From: Sporothrix humicola | Taxonomy: Eukaryota; Ascomycota; Sordariomycetes; Ophiostomatales; Ophiostomataceae | Length of the DNA stretch: 64,000 bases | Assembly: GCA_021396245.1 (NCBI GenBank) | Contig: WNYE01000042.1 | Span: forward strand, 186,001-250,000 | Reading direction: 5' to 3' | Shown here: piece after piece, positions 49,504 through 59,185 of the stretch | Position numbering within the stretch: position 1 is the stretch's first letter | How the letters are laid out: the number at the start of each line of letters is the position of its first letter | The notes under the pieces: model-generated | Told to the model about the DNA's origin: nothing | The model's database searches: none | The model's input: the letters and a program-made list of their open reading frames with translations, nothing else | Made by a program: the position numbers and the translations under genes

Positions 49504-50623
49504 ATGTCTCTCGTCGGAGGTGAAAAGAGTGAGTTGCATCCCCCTTTTCAATGGAATCATCGACTTTCGACGTCCTCGCCGCCCATTCCGGCCTCACCGC
49601 GCTTTCGAATCCGAATCTCGAAGAACACGACGGCGGTCGTGATGGCCACGGCATCCGGGACGAACGACGATAGAATGATCAGAGACAGGCTTGCTAACAT
49701 CTTTGCGTGCAGATAACTTTCAGTTCGTACGTATTTTGCTCCCATCCCACCCACCGACCTCGATATCGAATTTTTGTCACGTTTTCGAAATATTCGAATT
49801 TTCTGCGCCCACTCGATCAACGCACGCCAGCGGCTTGAACAGATTCGAAATGATAATCGACATCGAGACAAACGCATCACCGACGACAGGAAGGAACGCG
49901 AATTGCTAACAGGAGGAATTAGATCATCCGTCTGCTGAACACCAACATCGATGGCAAGCAGAAGGTCGTCTGTTAGTACCACCCACAACCCCAAAGAAGA
50001 GGAAGAAGGACAAGACAAGTTTTTCGATATAGGAGGGAACTCGTCGCTGACATCCATCTTAGACGCCCTGACCAAGGTCAAGGGTTGCGGTCGCCGTTAT
50101 GCCAACATCGTCGCCAAGAAGGCCGATATTGACCTGAACATGCGGTATGTTTCTTCGCACATTATCCATCGATCAAACGACGAAACGGGACCGAATCGAC
50201 AGACGCGAGGCAGCACCTCGCCGACACGAGTGCTGTCTCTCGCCTCTCGGATCTGATCCGAATTGTCGTATCGAGCCGCCAAAGCCATATCGAACCAATA
50301 TACTGACCCTTCTTTCCTACAGCGCCGGTGAGCTCTCTGCTGAGCAGCTCGAGCGGATAGTCAGCATCCTGCAGGCTCCCACCCAGTACAAGATCCCCAG
50401 CTGGTTCCTTAACCGTCAGCGCGATATCGTCGACGGCAAGGACAGCCAGATCCTGGCCAACGGTGTCGACTCCAAGCTCCGTGAGGATCTCGAGCGCCTC
50501 AAGAAGATCCGCTCCCACCGTGGTCTCCGCCACTACTGGGGCCTCCGCGTCCGCGGTCAGCACACCAAGACCACTGGTCGCCGTGGCCGGACCGTCGGTG
50601 TCTCCAAGAAGAAGGGTGGTTAA
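49504..50623 (+). CDS. RPS18: 40S ribosomal protein S18 (uS13)
   Basis: Five exons: 49504-49528, 49713-49726 (14 nt), 49923-49971, 50063-50144 and 50323-50623, giving 156 residues, the usual length. The joined start MSLVGGEKNNFQFIIRLLNT and the following DGKQKVVYALTKVKGCGRRY match eukaryotic uS13. The C-terminus RSHRGLRHYWGLRVRGQHTK, then TTGRRGRTVGVSKKKGG, contacts 18S rRNA in the head of the small subunit. Intron donors are GTGAGT, GTACGT, GTTAGT and GTATGT, and intron 1 has TTGCTAAC. Four introns in so short a gene, three of them 178-196 nt, contrast with the 53-130 nt introns elsewhere in the window. The neighbour SDO1 is convergent and also acts on ribosomes. Confidence 0.97.
50205..50261 (+). 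other. Cluster of short hairpins in RPS18 intron 4
   Basis: Intron 4 contains three consecutive perfect stems: GCGAGG/CCTCGC (50205-50210 with 50216-50221), GACA/TGTC (50223-50226 with 50234-50237), and TCGGAT/ATCCGA (50247-50252 with 50256-50261). I found no clear C/D snoRNA box pair, so this is only a candidate structured intron. Confidence 0.35.
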
Positions 50624-51111
50624 ACAAGAAATCGGGAATTTCTTTGCGTTGCTCTCTTCTCGTCTTGCTGCAAAAGAGAGACAGAGCGTTGGGGACGAGG
50701 AGGTTGTGGAGGAAGAAAAAAATCCAATTTGGATGGAGATGGGAGCAAACGGTTTTTGGTATCAGGGAAACATGGCTCGGTGTATCTCTTTCCATTTTTT
50801 TTACTACTGTTCTGCTTGTTCGTCTTTTACACACAGGCTCTCGCACCGAGAGACGGAGTAAAAAAATAAAACAAAAATAAAAATTATCAAAACATCACTC
50901 GTGTCACGCCTGCTTTAAATGATCATCACGTAACGAGGCAACATACCACCTATTTTGCTAACAACTCTTTGACATATGTATCTTCAAGGGTCTATATGAT
51001 TATTGTAAAAGCACTTTTCCTGGACGCCAAATACAAAAGGCATAACATCATTCATGACAGACAAAACGACAAAACTCAAAAGCCAAATACAAGTTCATCT
51101 CTCAGCCCCTC
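50624..51111. other. Convergent 3' flanks of RPS18 and SDO1
   Basis: These 488 bp between two convergent genes should hold both polyadenylation regions. They are AT-rich with an AAAATAAAAC-type stretch near 50861-50885. No gene is seen. Confidence 0.5.
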
Positions 51112-52125
51112 TTAATCCTCTTGCGTGACCGTGACGTCCAGGACCTCGACACGGCCCTGGCCACGAGTCTCGTTGTCCACAAAGTCGGACAGCGCCTTGA
51201 ATGCACCCGGCTCCACGAAGCCGGTCACCTCCCAGCTCGAGCCCACGACGTCCTGGTTCTCGACCTGCTCCACATAGCTGAGAATCTTGTCCTTGACCGT
51301 GCCCGGCGCCTTCTTCTGGCCGCTGTCGTCACCAGAAGATGCTGCGGCCGAAGCCTTGACGGCCTGCTTGAGGACGCTCGTTGTGCATGTCACGCGGAGA
51401 CGCATGCGAGCACGCATCACGGGGATGGGTTGCAGAGCAATCAGCGCCTTCATGGCATCGAGAGCCTGCGATTTTGCGCTCTTGGCGGCCGTAACACCCG
51501 TCCACATCGGGACCTTGGCAGCCGGCGCTACTGCGGACGTTTCTTTGTCGGCCGCAGCTTCGTCGTCTAACCCGGCCTTCTTGTCCTCGCCGTCCTCCTT
51601 CTCGTCGCTCGCCTCCTGTTTTTGCTTCTGCTCCAGCTGCTTCTGCTCCTTCTGCTCCTTGTGCCGCTGTTCTTGCTGCTGATGTGCCTGTGCGCTCAAC
51701 ATGTCCAGCGCCTTTTCAATCATGCCCGTCGTATACACTCGTCGTGTTCTTGGATCGACCAGCTTGCCGGCCACAATATCAATAACCTCGTGGTGTACTC
51801 GGTCTAGCTGTGCGGCTCGTTCCTTGTCGCCGACTTGCAGCTCGCCCTTTTTCAGAATTTCCAGGACAACAGACTCGGTCGTTGCTTTGCTGCCAAAGGC
51901 CTTGGTCAGCTCGGCGGCCGGCGCGGTCTGGCCCTTGGACACATTGATAAAGACGTTGGGGATCTGGAGGACGTTGTCGAGGTCGGTTTCGATGCCTGAG
52001 CGCCACTCAAGCACCTTGTTCTTGTAGCAGGCGATCTCGAAGCGCTTCTTGCCCTTCTTGAGACGGACGAGCGACACGTTGGTCAGCTTGATCTGGTTCG
52101 ACGGCTGGTTGATCTGGCGCGACAT
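51112..52125 (-). CDS. SDO1: Ribosome maturation protein Sdo1 (SBDS family)
   Basis: Single exon, 337 residues. The N-terminal FYSH domain is complete (INQPSNQIKLTNVSLVRLKK, KRFEIACYKNKVLEWRSGIE, then LDNVLQIPNVFINVSKGQ), followed by the helical domain with KKGELQVGDKERAAQLDRVH and VDPRTRRVYTTGMIEKAL. The C-terminal ferredoxin-like domain begins around KALIALQPIPVMRARMRLRV and ends VEVLDVTVTQED. Sdo1 works with the GTPase Efl1 to release Tif6 from late 60S subunits in the cytoplasm. The usual length is about 250 residues; the excess is a Gln/Glu/Lys-rich linker followed by an acidic stretch (about 148-208) between the second and third domains, plus a small Ala/Ser insertion near 265. The start is the only ATG that gives the family N-terminus. 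Confidence 0.95.
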   Translation of the reverse strand: MSRQINQPSNQIKLTNVSLVRLKKGKKRFEIACYKNKVLEWRSGIETDLDNVLQIPNVFINVSKGQTAPAAELTKAFGSKATTESVVLEILKKGELQVGDKERAAQLDRVHHEVIDIVAGKLVDPRTRRVYTTGMIEKALDMLSAQAHQQQEQRHKEQKEQKQLEQKQKQEASDEKEDGEDKKAGLDDEAAADKETSAVAPAAKVPMWTGVTAAKSAKSQALDAMKALIALQPIPVMRARMRLRVTCTTSVLKQAVKASAAASSGDDSGQKKAPGTVKDKILSYVEQVENQDVVGSSWEVTGFVEPGAFKALSDFVDNETRGQGRVEVLDVTVTQED

Positions 52126-53353
52126 GATGTCGGTTTAGGTTGCAGCTCCACGTATATGTTCCGTCTGAAAAAGAAAACAAAAGGGCGGGCCCTTGAGGTT
52201 GGGCGTCGATATCTTGTCGATGTGTTGTCTTCAACGTCAGACAGTTGATCCTCTCGCTTCGTTTGTTGGTGATTTGGCTGCTTGGTGAAGATGGGTGGTC
52301 AGTCGACTTTAATACCGGTGTATTCCAAGAAACACGAGATCAATGTAAACCGATATGGTATCAGATGTTTGCCGTTGTCAACAAAACACAGTGTAGTGCA
52401 GCTTGCCTACGAAATTTTGCGTGACGTTTGTAGTCTATCCGCGCTATCATAATTACTAAGTACTCTTGACTCTGTGCAAAGTGGGAAGTGACGGTGAGTG
52501 ACTCAAGATACCCCGCCATAGGTGCTCTCCACATGCCTAAAATTAATCATAATGAGTGCAAACAGCGGCTCAGAGCGCCTAGCGAACAGCGCATAATAGC
52601 CAAAGAGCTCGCAAACGTCAACGGCAATTATACACCAAAACAGGCAGACTTCATATAGATGTATGTCGTACAAGAACAACGAGGTAACAAAAGATTTTCA
52701 AATAAAAAAGAACCGTCGCCAACGAGAGAGACACTCTAGGCACAGTGAGACTGTGTCGGAGCAAATGCGCCTTTGTGCCGCCTGTTTTTCGACAAAAACC
52801 GCACGTGCATACAGTGCCAATTGTACAGTGCACTCCCGGTTCGCCTACGGCCACCAAGAAGCAGGAACGAGAAGGATAGCATCATAGCACAGCACCTTGG
52901 GCCAGTCACACCCGCCGCCACCTTCCCCACTCCGCGCGTTGCCTGGCCGAGGAAAGGAGGAAGGTGCTGTCATCACCCGCCCTGTTTCAGCAGGTGCGGG
53001 AGATAGTTCGCTGTGCATTTGGGGTGCTAGCACCGATAACGTTTGGCTCGCAGCTGCCTTGTTGGGGCTGCGGCTTGATCTTCCGCTGGCGCTGCGAGCA
53101 AGCTCAGATACCTCTTTGTCTCGTCCTTCCTCTTTCGCTTCCTGTCTCTTCTTCGTACTTTCCTGTTTCCTTCCTGCTTCTTTTGTTCATTCTCCCATCT
53201 CTCTCTCTTCCTGCATCATCTCCCCATTTGTTTTGAGTTGTTTTTCTTTTCAATTCTGTCTGTTATTCGCACCTCTCCATCGATCAAGTGCCCAATTCCA
53301 CCTATCGCAATCGCACCCTCCTAGATCTCTCCACCCAAAGTATATTGCCCGCC
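52126..53353. other. Divergent promoter region of SDO1 and CPY
   Basis: These 1.2 kb lie between divergently transcribed genes. A CT-rich tract at about 53110-53290 is the expected CPY leader. No additional gene is seen. Confidence 0.5.
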
Positions 53354-55092
53354 ATGCGCATTGCCGCGTCAGCCGTCCTCGTTGGAGCGGCCTCGGCGTC
53401 GATTCTGACGCCGCTCGGAGGCCAGCAGCAGGTCCTCGGCGAGTCTACTAAGAAGCCTCTGAGCTCTTCCGATGATTCCGCTGCTGCCAGCAACCCGTTC
53501 GCTGCCTTCAAGGATGCCGTCAAGGGCTGGACTGGCGATGCTGAGGCCCTGTGGGAGGACATCAAGCTGCACATCCCCGACGCCTTCGAAAAGTCTACTT
53601 TCTTCTCGAGCCCCAAGAAGCACACTCGCCGTCCCGACAGCCATTGGGACCACATCGTCAAGGGCGCTGACATCCCCTCTGCGTTCGTCACGACCGCTGG
53701 CGGTTCCAAGTCCAAGGATAGCCTGGATGCCTACAACCTCCGCGTGAAGGCTGTGGATCCCTCTGGTCTCGGCATTGATAAGGTCAAGCAGTACAGTGGC
53801 TATCTCGATGACGACGAGAACGACAAGCATCTGTTCTACTGTACGTATTCGTCTTTTTCATGATCTATAAACTCTACCCACTTCCCGTGCTAACAATCGC
53901 AGGGTTCTTCGAGTCCCGCAATGACCCCAAGAACGACCCCGTCGTCCTTTGGCTGAACGGCGGCCCCGGCTGCTCTTCGCTGACCGGTCTCTTCTTCGAG
54001 CTTGGCCCCTCGGCCATCGACGAGAACATCAAGATCGTCAACAACCCCATGTCGTGGAACGCCAACGCGTCCGTCATCTTCCTTGACCAACCCGTCAACG
54101 TCGGCTACTCCTACTCCGGCCAGTCCGTCAGCAACACTGTTGCTGCTGGCAAGGATGTCTACGCCCTCCTGACCCTGTTCTTCAAGCAGTTCCCCCAGTA
54201 CGCCAAGCAGGACTTCCACATTGCTGGCGAGTCCTACGCCGGCCACTACATCCCCGTCTTTGCCCACGAGATTCTGTCCCACAAGGACCGCAACATCAAC
54301 CTCAAGTCCGTCCTGATCGGCAACGGTCTGACCGACCCCTACACCCAGTACGAGCAGTACCGCCCCATGGCTTGCGGTGATGGTGGCTGGCCCTCCGTCC
54401 TCGACGAGTCTCAGTGCCGTGCCATGGACAACGCCCTCCCCCGCTGCCAGTCTCTCATCGAGGGCTGCTACAAGTCCGAGAGCGTCTGGAGCTGCGTTCC
54501 CGCTGCTATCTACTGTAACAACGCCATGCTCGGCCCGTACCAGGGCACCGGTCGCAACGTCTACGACATCCGCGGCCCTTGCAAGGACAGCAGCAACTTG
54601 TGCTACCCCCAGATGGGCTGGATCGCCGAGTACCTGAACCGCGATGATGTGAAGAAGGCTGTCGGTGCCGAGGTCGACAACTACGACAGCTGCAACTTTG
54701 ATATCAACCGCAACTTCCTGTTCCAGGGTGACTGGATGCAGCCCTTCCACCGTCTTGTCCCTGACGTCCTGGCCGAGATCCCCGTCCTGATCTACGCCGG
54801 TGATGCCGACTTCATCTGCAACTGGCTCGGCAACCGTGCCTGGGCTGACGCTCTCGAGTGGGACGGCCAGGACGCCTTCAACAAGGCCACCACTAAGCCT
54901 CTGAAGCTCTCGGGCAGCAGCTCCGTCACCGACGCTTTCTTTAAGAAGGAGGGCTACGGCACCGTCAAGGCCGCCGGCAACTTCACCTTCATGCGCATCT
55001 ACAACGCCGGCCACATGGTCCCCTACGACCAGCCCGAGGCCTCTCTAGACTTCTTCAACCGCTGGCTCGGCGGTGAGTGGTTCGAGCAGTAA
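53354..55092 (+). CDS. Vacuolar carboxypeptidase Y (serine carboxypeptidase S10)
   Basis: Two exons, 53354-53840 and 53903-55092, give 558 residues; the 62-nt intron has GTACGT and GCTAAC and splits a Trp codon. A signal peptide (MRIAASAVLVGAASAS) and a propeptide of roughly 120 residues precede the mature enzyme, which begins near LRVKAVDPSGLGIDKVKQYS. Family landmarks are all present: WLNGGPGCSSLTGLFFELGP (oxyanion-hole region), the catalytic Ser in GESYAGHYIP (near 270), the catalytic Asp in YAGDADFICNW (near 462), and the catalytic His in NAGHMVPYDQP (near 532). CPY removes C-terminal residues in the vacuole after proteolytic activation of the zymogen. Several N-glycosylation sequons are visible. 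Very C-rich third positions suggest high expression. A 374-codon antisense frame within it is a composition artefact. Confidence 0.96.
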
Positions 55093-56347
55093 ATTGCTCG
55101 TTTCCGCTTATTTCTAATCACACAAACGAGTCCCAAGGAGCACATAGTGTCGCGATGATTTAGTATACTTAAATCGAAGTGGTCTTTATTTTTTCCCTTC
55201 TTGTTGCCCCTGATTCTTTTGTCGTCTTTTGTCACCGTTTCCTAGAATGAAAGACGAGTTGGCCGCGAGTCAAACAGACGTCTCTTGTGGGCACAACACC
55301 CGCTCGGGATTCATCATGTCGCCAATGGCGGCCTTTCTGTTTTCTACCTTTTCCCACTCCATTCTTCTTCGGCGTTATTACTTTATTTCTTGATGTTTGA
55401 GTGTACACGACTTTTATCTGCTGGGTGGGTTTGGTTACTGGTGAAGCTCCGTTTATCTGTCTCTGTAGAAACGAGAAAATGTGTGATGCTGCCAGAATAC
55501 AAATTTTATTTTTAATATCCAAGATGCTTCCCAAAGTCCTTTCCAAAATGCTCCCCACCGGATGCCACGTTTTCTAATGTGCCACATGTGATCCACGTTG
55601 GCTCCCGTTCCGCTTCGGTCCGTTGTTACACACGCTATGGACAAATGAGAATGTGCATTGAATAAAATGGGAAAGTGAATTATTCATGTTATTTCAAAAA
55701 TATCTTTACACACGCCAAAGATGCGTTTTTGGTATTGACCAGCCTCGTTGCAAATGCAGGAATCATGGCCTTTCTTGGACAAAAACAATCGCAAACCCGG
55801 TATAATACGCCCTCGTCCTTTCCCAGAAAAAGGGAAACCAAAAAAAAATGAAACCTGAAAAGACAAATGAGAGGAGGAAATAGAAAATAGAAATAAGTAT
55901 ATGCCCTAGCCAAATCCATTTGGCTGCATCCCCGTCCCACCTGTGCAAAATGATTCGAGTAGGTTTCTCTTTTGTGAGAACCCCCTGTCATGCTCCCCCT
56001 AATAAAGACCGGTTCCGTTTGTTTGAGCGCAGAGGTCTCCCATAATGTGTGCTCTGTATGCGTTGTGTTGAATGCCCATCATCAAAATAAACACCAACGG
56101 CCAATAACCGAATATCGAGACAATGAAACAAAAGAAAAGTAATAAAACCTGGTGGAACGAATGGCGTGCCCGACACGCCCGCTCGCATCCTTTTTTGCAA
56201 CGTAAGAGAAACCGAATAAGTATTAGAATACAAAGGGAATAGGAGCGTTCGTTAAATAGTAAAAATGGTATGTAGATGGCCAATATGGGATGAGATGCCA
56301 TATGGCTGTAAATGTGGTGACCAAACCAAACAACGTAGATGCAGTGC
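55093..56347. other. Convergent 3' flanks of CPY and the phosphodiesterase
   Basis: AT-rich sequence of 1.25 kb between convergent genes, expected to contain both polyadenylation regions. No gene is seen. Confidence 0.5.
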
Positions 56348-59185
56348 TTAACGGCAGTTATCTTGAGCTACCGTCTGCTCGTTGCCATTGTTGGACGTGG
56401 GGAGAGGGGGACTCGGGCTGAGGTGTCGGCGGAAGAATGTGAACGCGTTCATCCGGAACCGACTCGACTTCTTCTTGAGGAAGGGCTCTTCCCGGTGCGA
56501 CTTCCGGCCCCCGTTGTCACCACTGATTCCGCCTGAAGATAGAGAGGAGCCATCCTCGCGGGACACCTGCGCGCTGATCAGTGCCTCAGAGTGACTCTTG
56601 GTAATATCGTTCGGAGCGGAAGTATTGGCGGACGCGGTTGGCAAGCTTGATGGGCGATCCATAGAATCGCGGCTGATGATGCTGGTGCCTTGTGTGCTAG
56701 GTGAGAGCGGCATCTTCCCTGTCGTAGCGCTGGTCGCTTGAGAGGCCCAGTCACCACCTCCAGGAAGAGATGTGCTACCATCCGTTGCCTCACTCACCCG
56801 CTGTTTGGATGATGCCAGGGGCCGACCGTCGTTGATACCGAATGGGTCACTGGCTGCGAACTCAGCGACGGCGTCGTACTGCGTGCCGTTTCCGTTGTGG
56901 CTCTTGTAGAGATCGTTCAATGCCGGCATTCCCTTGGGCGAAATTGCGTCTCCGTTGTCCGCGTGTCCGTTTGAGCGTGCGGCACAATTCTCGTGTGTAG
57001 CCAGAACGCCTTTCACAGCACCGTTACCGGGGGTTCCGGATTGCTGCTGCTGCTGTTGCTGCTGCTGGTCTGCGGGGGCCTCCTTCGGAACGGCTAGGCT
57101 CATGGTGCGTGGTGAGAATGTCCCGTGGGAGGTGGGGAGCTGCAGTTGTCCAGTTGCCGCTTGGGCAGTCCCCTCAGCAATACCTGCCTCAAAGATCGCC
57201 TTGTTCACTTCAAGCTCGTCCACGCAATACTGCATAGCTGGCATAATGCTGGCGATTCCTTGGAACAAGGGAATGGCAAACAAATTCATGAAGCCAAGCT
57301 GGGAGCGGAAAAGAGACACATTGTCCTTCTTTGGCGGTGCCACCAAGGATGACTTGATCGCGAGCTCGTTTTCCATAAAAGCTTGCCGCGAGAACTCATC
57401 GGAAAGAATGTACATCCACTGCACCGCAGCGTCGTGCCGTCTTGCCACATTGCTGATGTCGGCACACTTGATAAGCAGGGCGCAAGCGAGAGCCGTCTGC
57501 TCTTCTATCATCCGGCCATTCCAGCCATCGGTGGTGTTGTTCTCGGCGAGCTTTTCCTGGGTGTTTCCGAGTTTCTTCATGTAGTCGAAATGCAGGCCCA
57601 TGTCGGTGGCCAGAATAGAGCTGGTCATGAGGTTTCTCATTTTGCTGTCGTTGAAGGCAGCAGGCCAATACCGCCGCAGAATCTGAGAGTAGGCGGCACA
57701 GTGGAACGATTCGAGGACAGAGCGGTCGTTGTAGAGTTGTGCCAGAGGAGTGTTTAGAACGATAAGGAAGCCATTGTTCACGCCGGGGTGTCCAACGTCG
57801 TGTCCAATGGCTGTGACGAGTAGGGTGAGTGCTTCGAAGGGGTGGATGAGGGACGCCATGGGAGATTTTTGTGCGCTTTGATAGGGTGTGGTGGTCGAGG
57901 CGGGTGATGATAATGGGTAAGGAGGAAGGGCCCCGATGTTTACAAGAAAGTTGAATGTGGCCTGCAAAACATCAACAACATGCCTGAAATTATGGTACGG
58001 CACAAAGGAGTTGTACGCCGCCCGGCAGGCAATAAGGAAGCAGATGAGCTGATCCGTTGGTATCCGCCATTCAGCCAACTCAGGCATGGACAGAGCATGC
58101 TTGAACATTAGAGCCGAGGCCTCAACAAGCTCGTCGTCGTCATAGTCGTGGGCTGAGAAATGCCAGTTGCCAATCGAGGATGCCACAAATTGTTTTCTGC
58201 GAGGAGTGACGGTAATGCGAACAGCATCAACGGGAAGCTCATCACCCTCTTCCATTTGGCAGATTCTCCGCATAAGAGACGCGACCATAGTCTCACGCAG
58301 GTAAGCAAAGGGACGGTTGTCTGCAATTCCAACCCAGGAACGCTTGCGACCACGTCGCAGCTCGAGAAGAGCCTGCTGGTCTCGTGCAGCACTCTTATGT
58401 GCCCAATATGCGCGGATCTCAAGGTTCGTAATGCTTTGCGGCTGGATAGGGCTAAAGAGAACGTCGGTGGCGCCCAGTTTCAGACAGCTTTTTAGCAAGG
58501 AGCGGTTGAGCGCCCTCTTCATTTTGAAAAGTTGGGCTGAGCTTGTCCCCGCGTCCTCTTCGGGGCTTTGAGAAACTGGAACTTGCCCATTCTCGGATTC
58601 GGAAAACTTGATGACGGAGACCGGGACTATGAGCTTCGACAGGTTTCGTAGATGCGCTTCGGAAACGATGCGGCGAAGAAGACGCAGGCCGTAAACCTCA
58701 TCTGTCGGTGGTGTGTTCGGGACAGAACCTGCCTCGATTCGTGGTGCGGAATGCGGCGAAGGGGATCTTGATTGCTCGTCTAACGGTATGCGCTCGTCGT
58801 GGGGTGTGCCAATCAAAACGATGGTTGGCTTGAGGCCCATCATCGATTCGTCCTGTAGGTCAAAGAGCTTTGCCATGCAGGCACTTCCGGTTCCACAAAG
58901 GTGAACTGCACATTCAAGAAAAGAAAAACTCCGTCAGCTCATGCAACAATTACTTTTGGCAGCATGCCAAGAAAACAGCAACTTACCATCACCAAAAACG
59001 TCAGCCAATAGGCTTATGTTCTCTTCAAGCGTTTTTGACTCCCACGTCGTTGTTGTTGGGACATCAACTTCTGTGTGCTCAGCCACCTCCTGCCTTTGGA
59101 CACTATCTGTTGGCCGAGCACGGAAGACACGGTCTTCTTGGATAGCATCGTCAACGTAAATGACGTTGCAAAGTGTTGCGTCCAT
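56348..59185 (-). CDS. High-affinity 3',5'-cyclic AMP phosphodiesterase
   Basis: Two exons, 58987-59185 and 56348-58905, give 918 residues; the 81-nt intron has GTAAGT and a GCTGAC branch point. Splicing converts the exon 1 end into LLADVFGDVHLCGTGSACMAK. The N-terminal ~330 residues are the fungal regulatory region. The catalytic PDEase I domain shows the signature metal-binding residues: HNFRHVVDV (about 371), AIGHDVGHPGVNN (about 434) and CADISNVARRHD (about 547). It matches the Pde2/PdeH class that hydrolyses cAMP to AMP and damps the cAMP-PKA pathway controlling growth, development and, in plant pathogens, infection structures. The last ~270 residues are low complexity with a Q-run (about 8 Gln), Ser/Asn-rich sequence, and a basic KKKSSRFRMNAFTFFRRH patch. 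The gene's start is the upstream exon ATG, MDATLCNVIYVDD. Confidence 0.93.

Noticed and set aside
49529..49922. C/D-box snoRNA in RPS18 introns 1 and 2
   Set aside because: Weak C-like words (GTGATGG, AATGATAA) are present, but no paired CTGA box with a terminal stem could be found.
53890..55014. 374-codon open frame antisense to carboxypeptidase Y
   Set aside because: Val/Asp/Gly/Leu-rich shadow of a strongly codon-biased gene; the sense strand carries all catalytic motifs.
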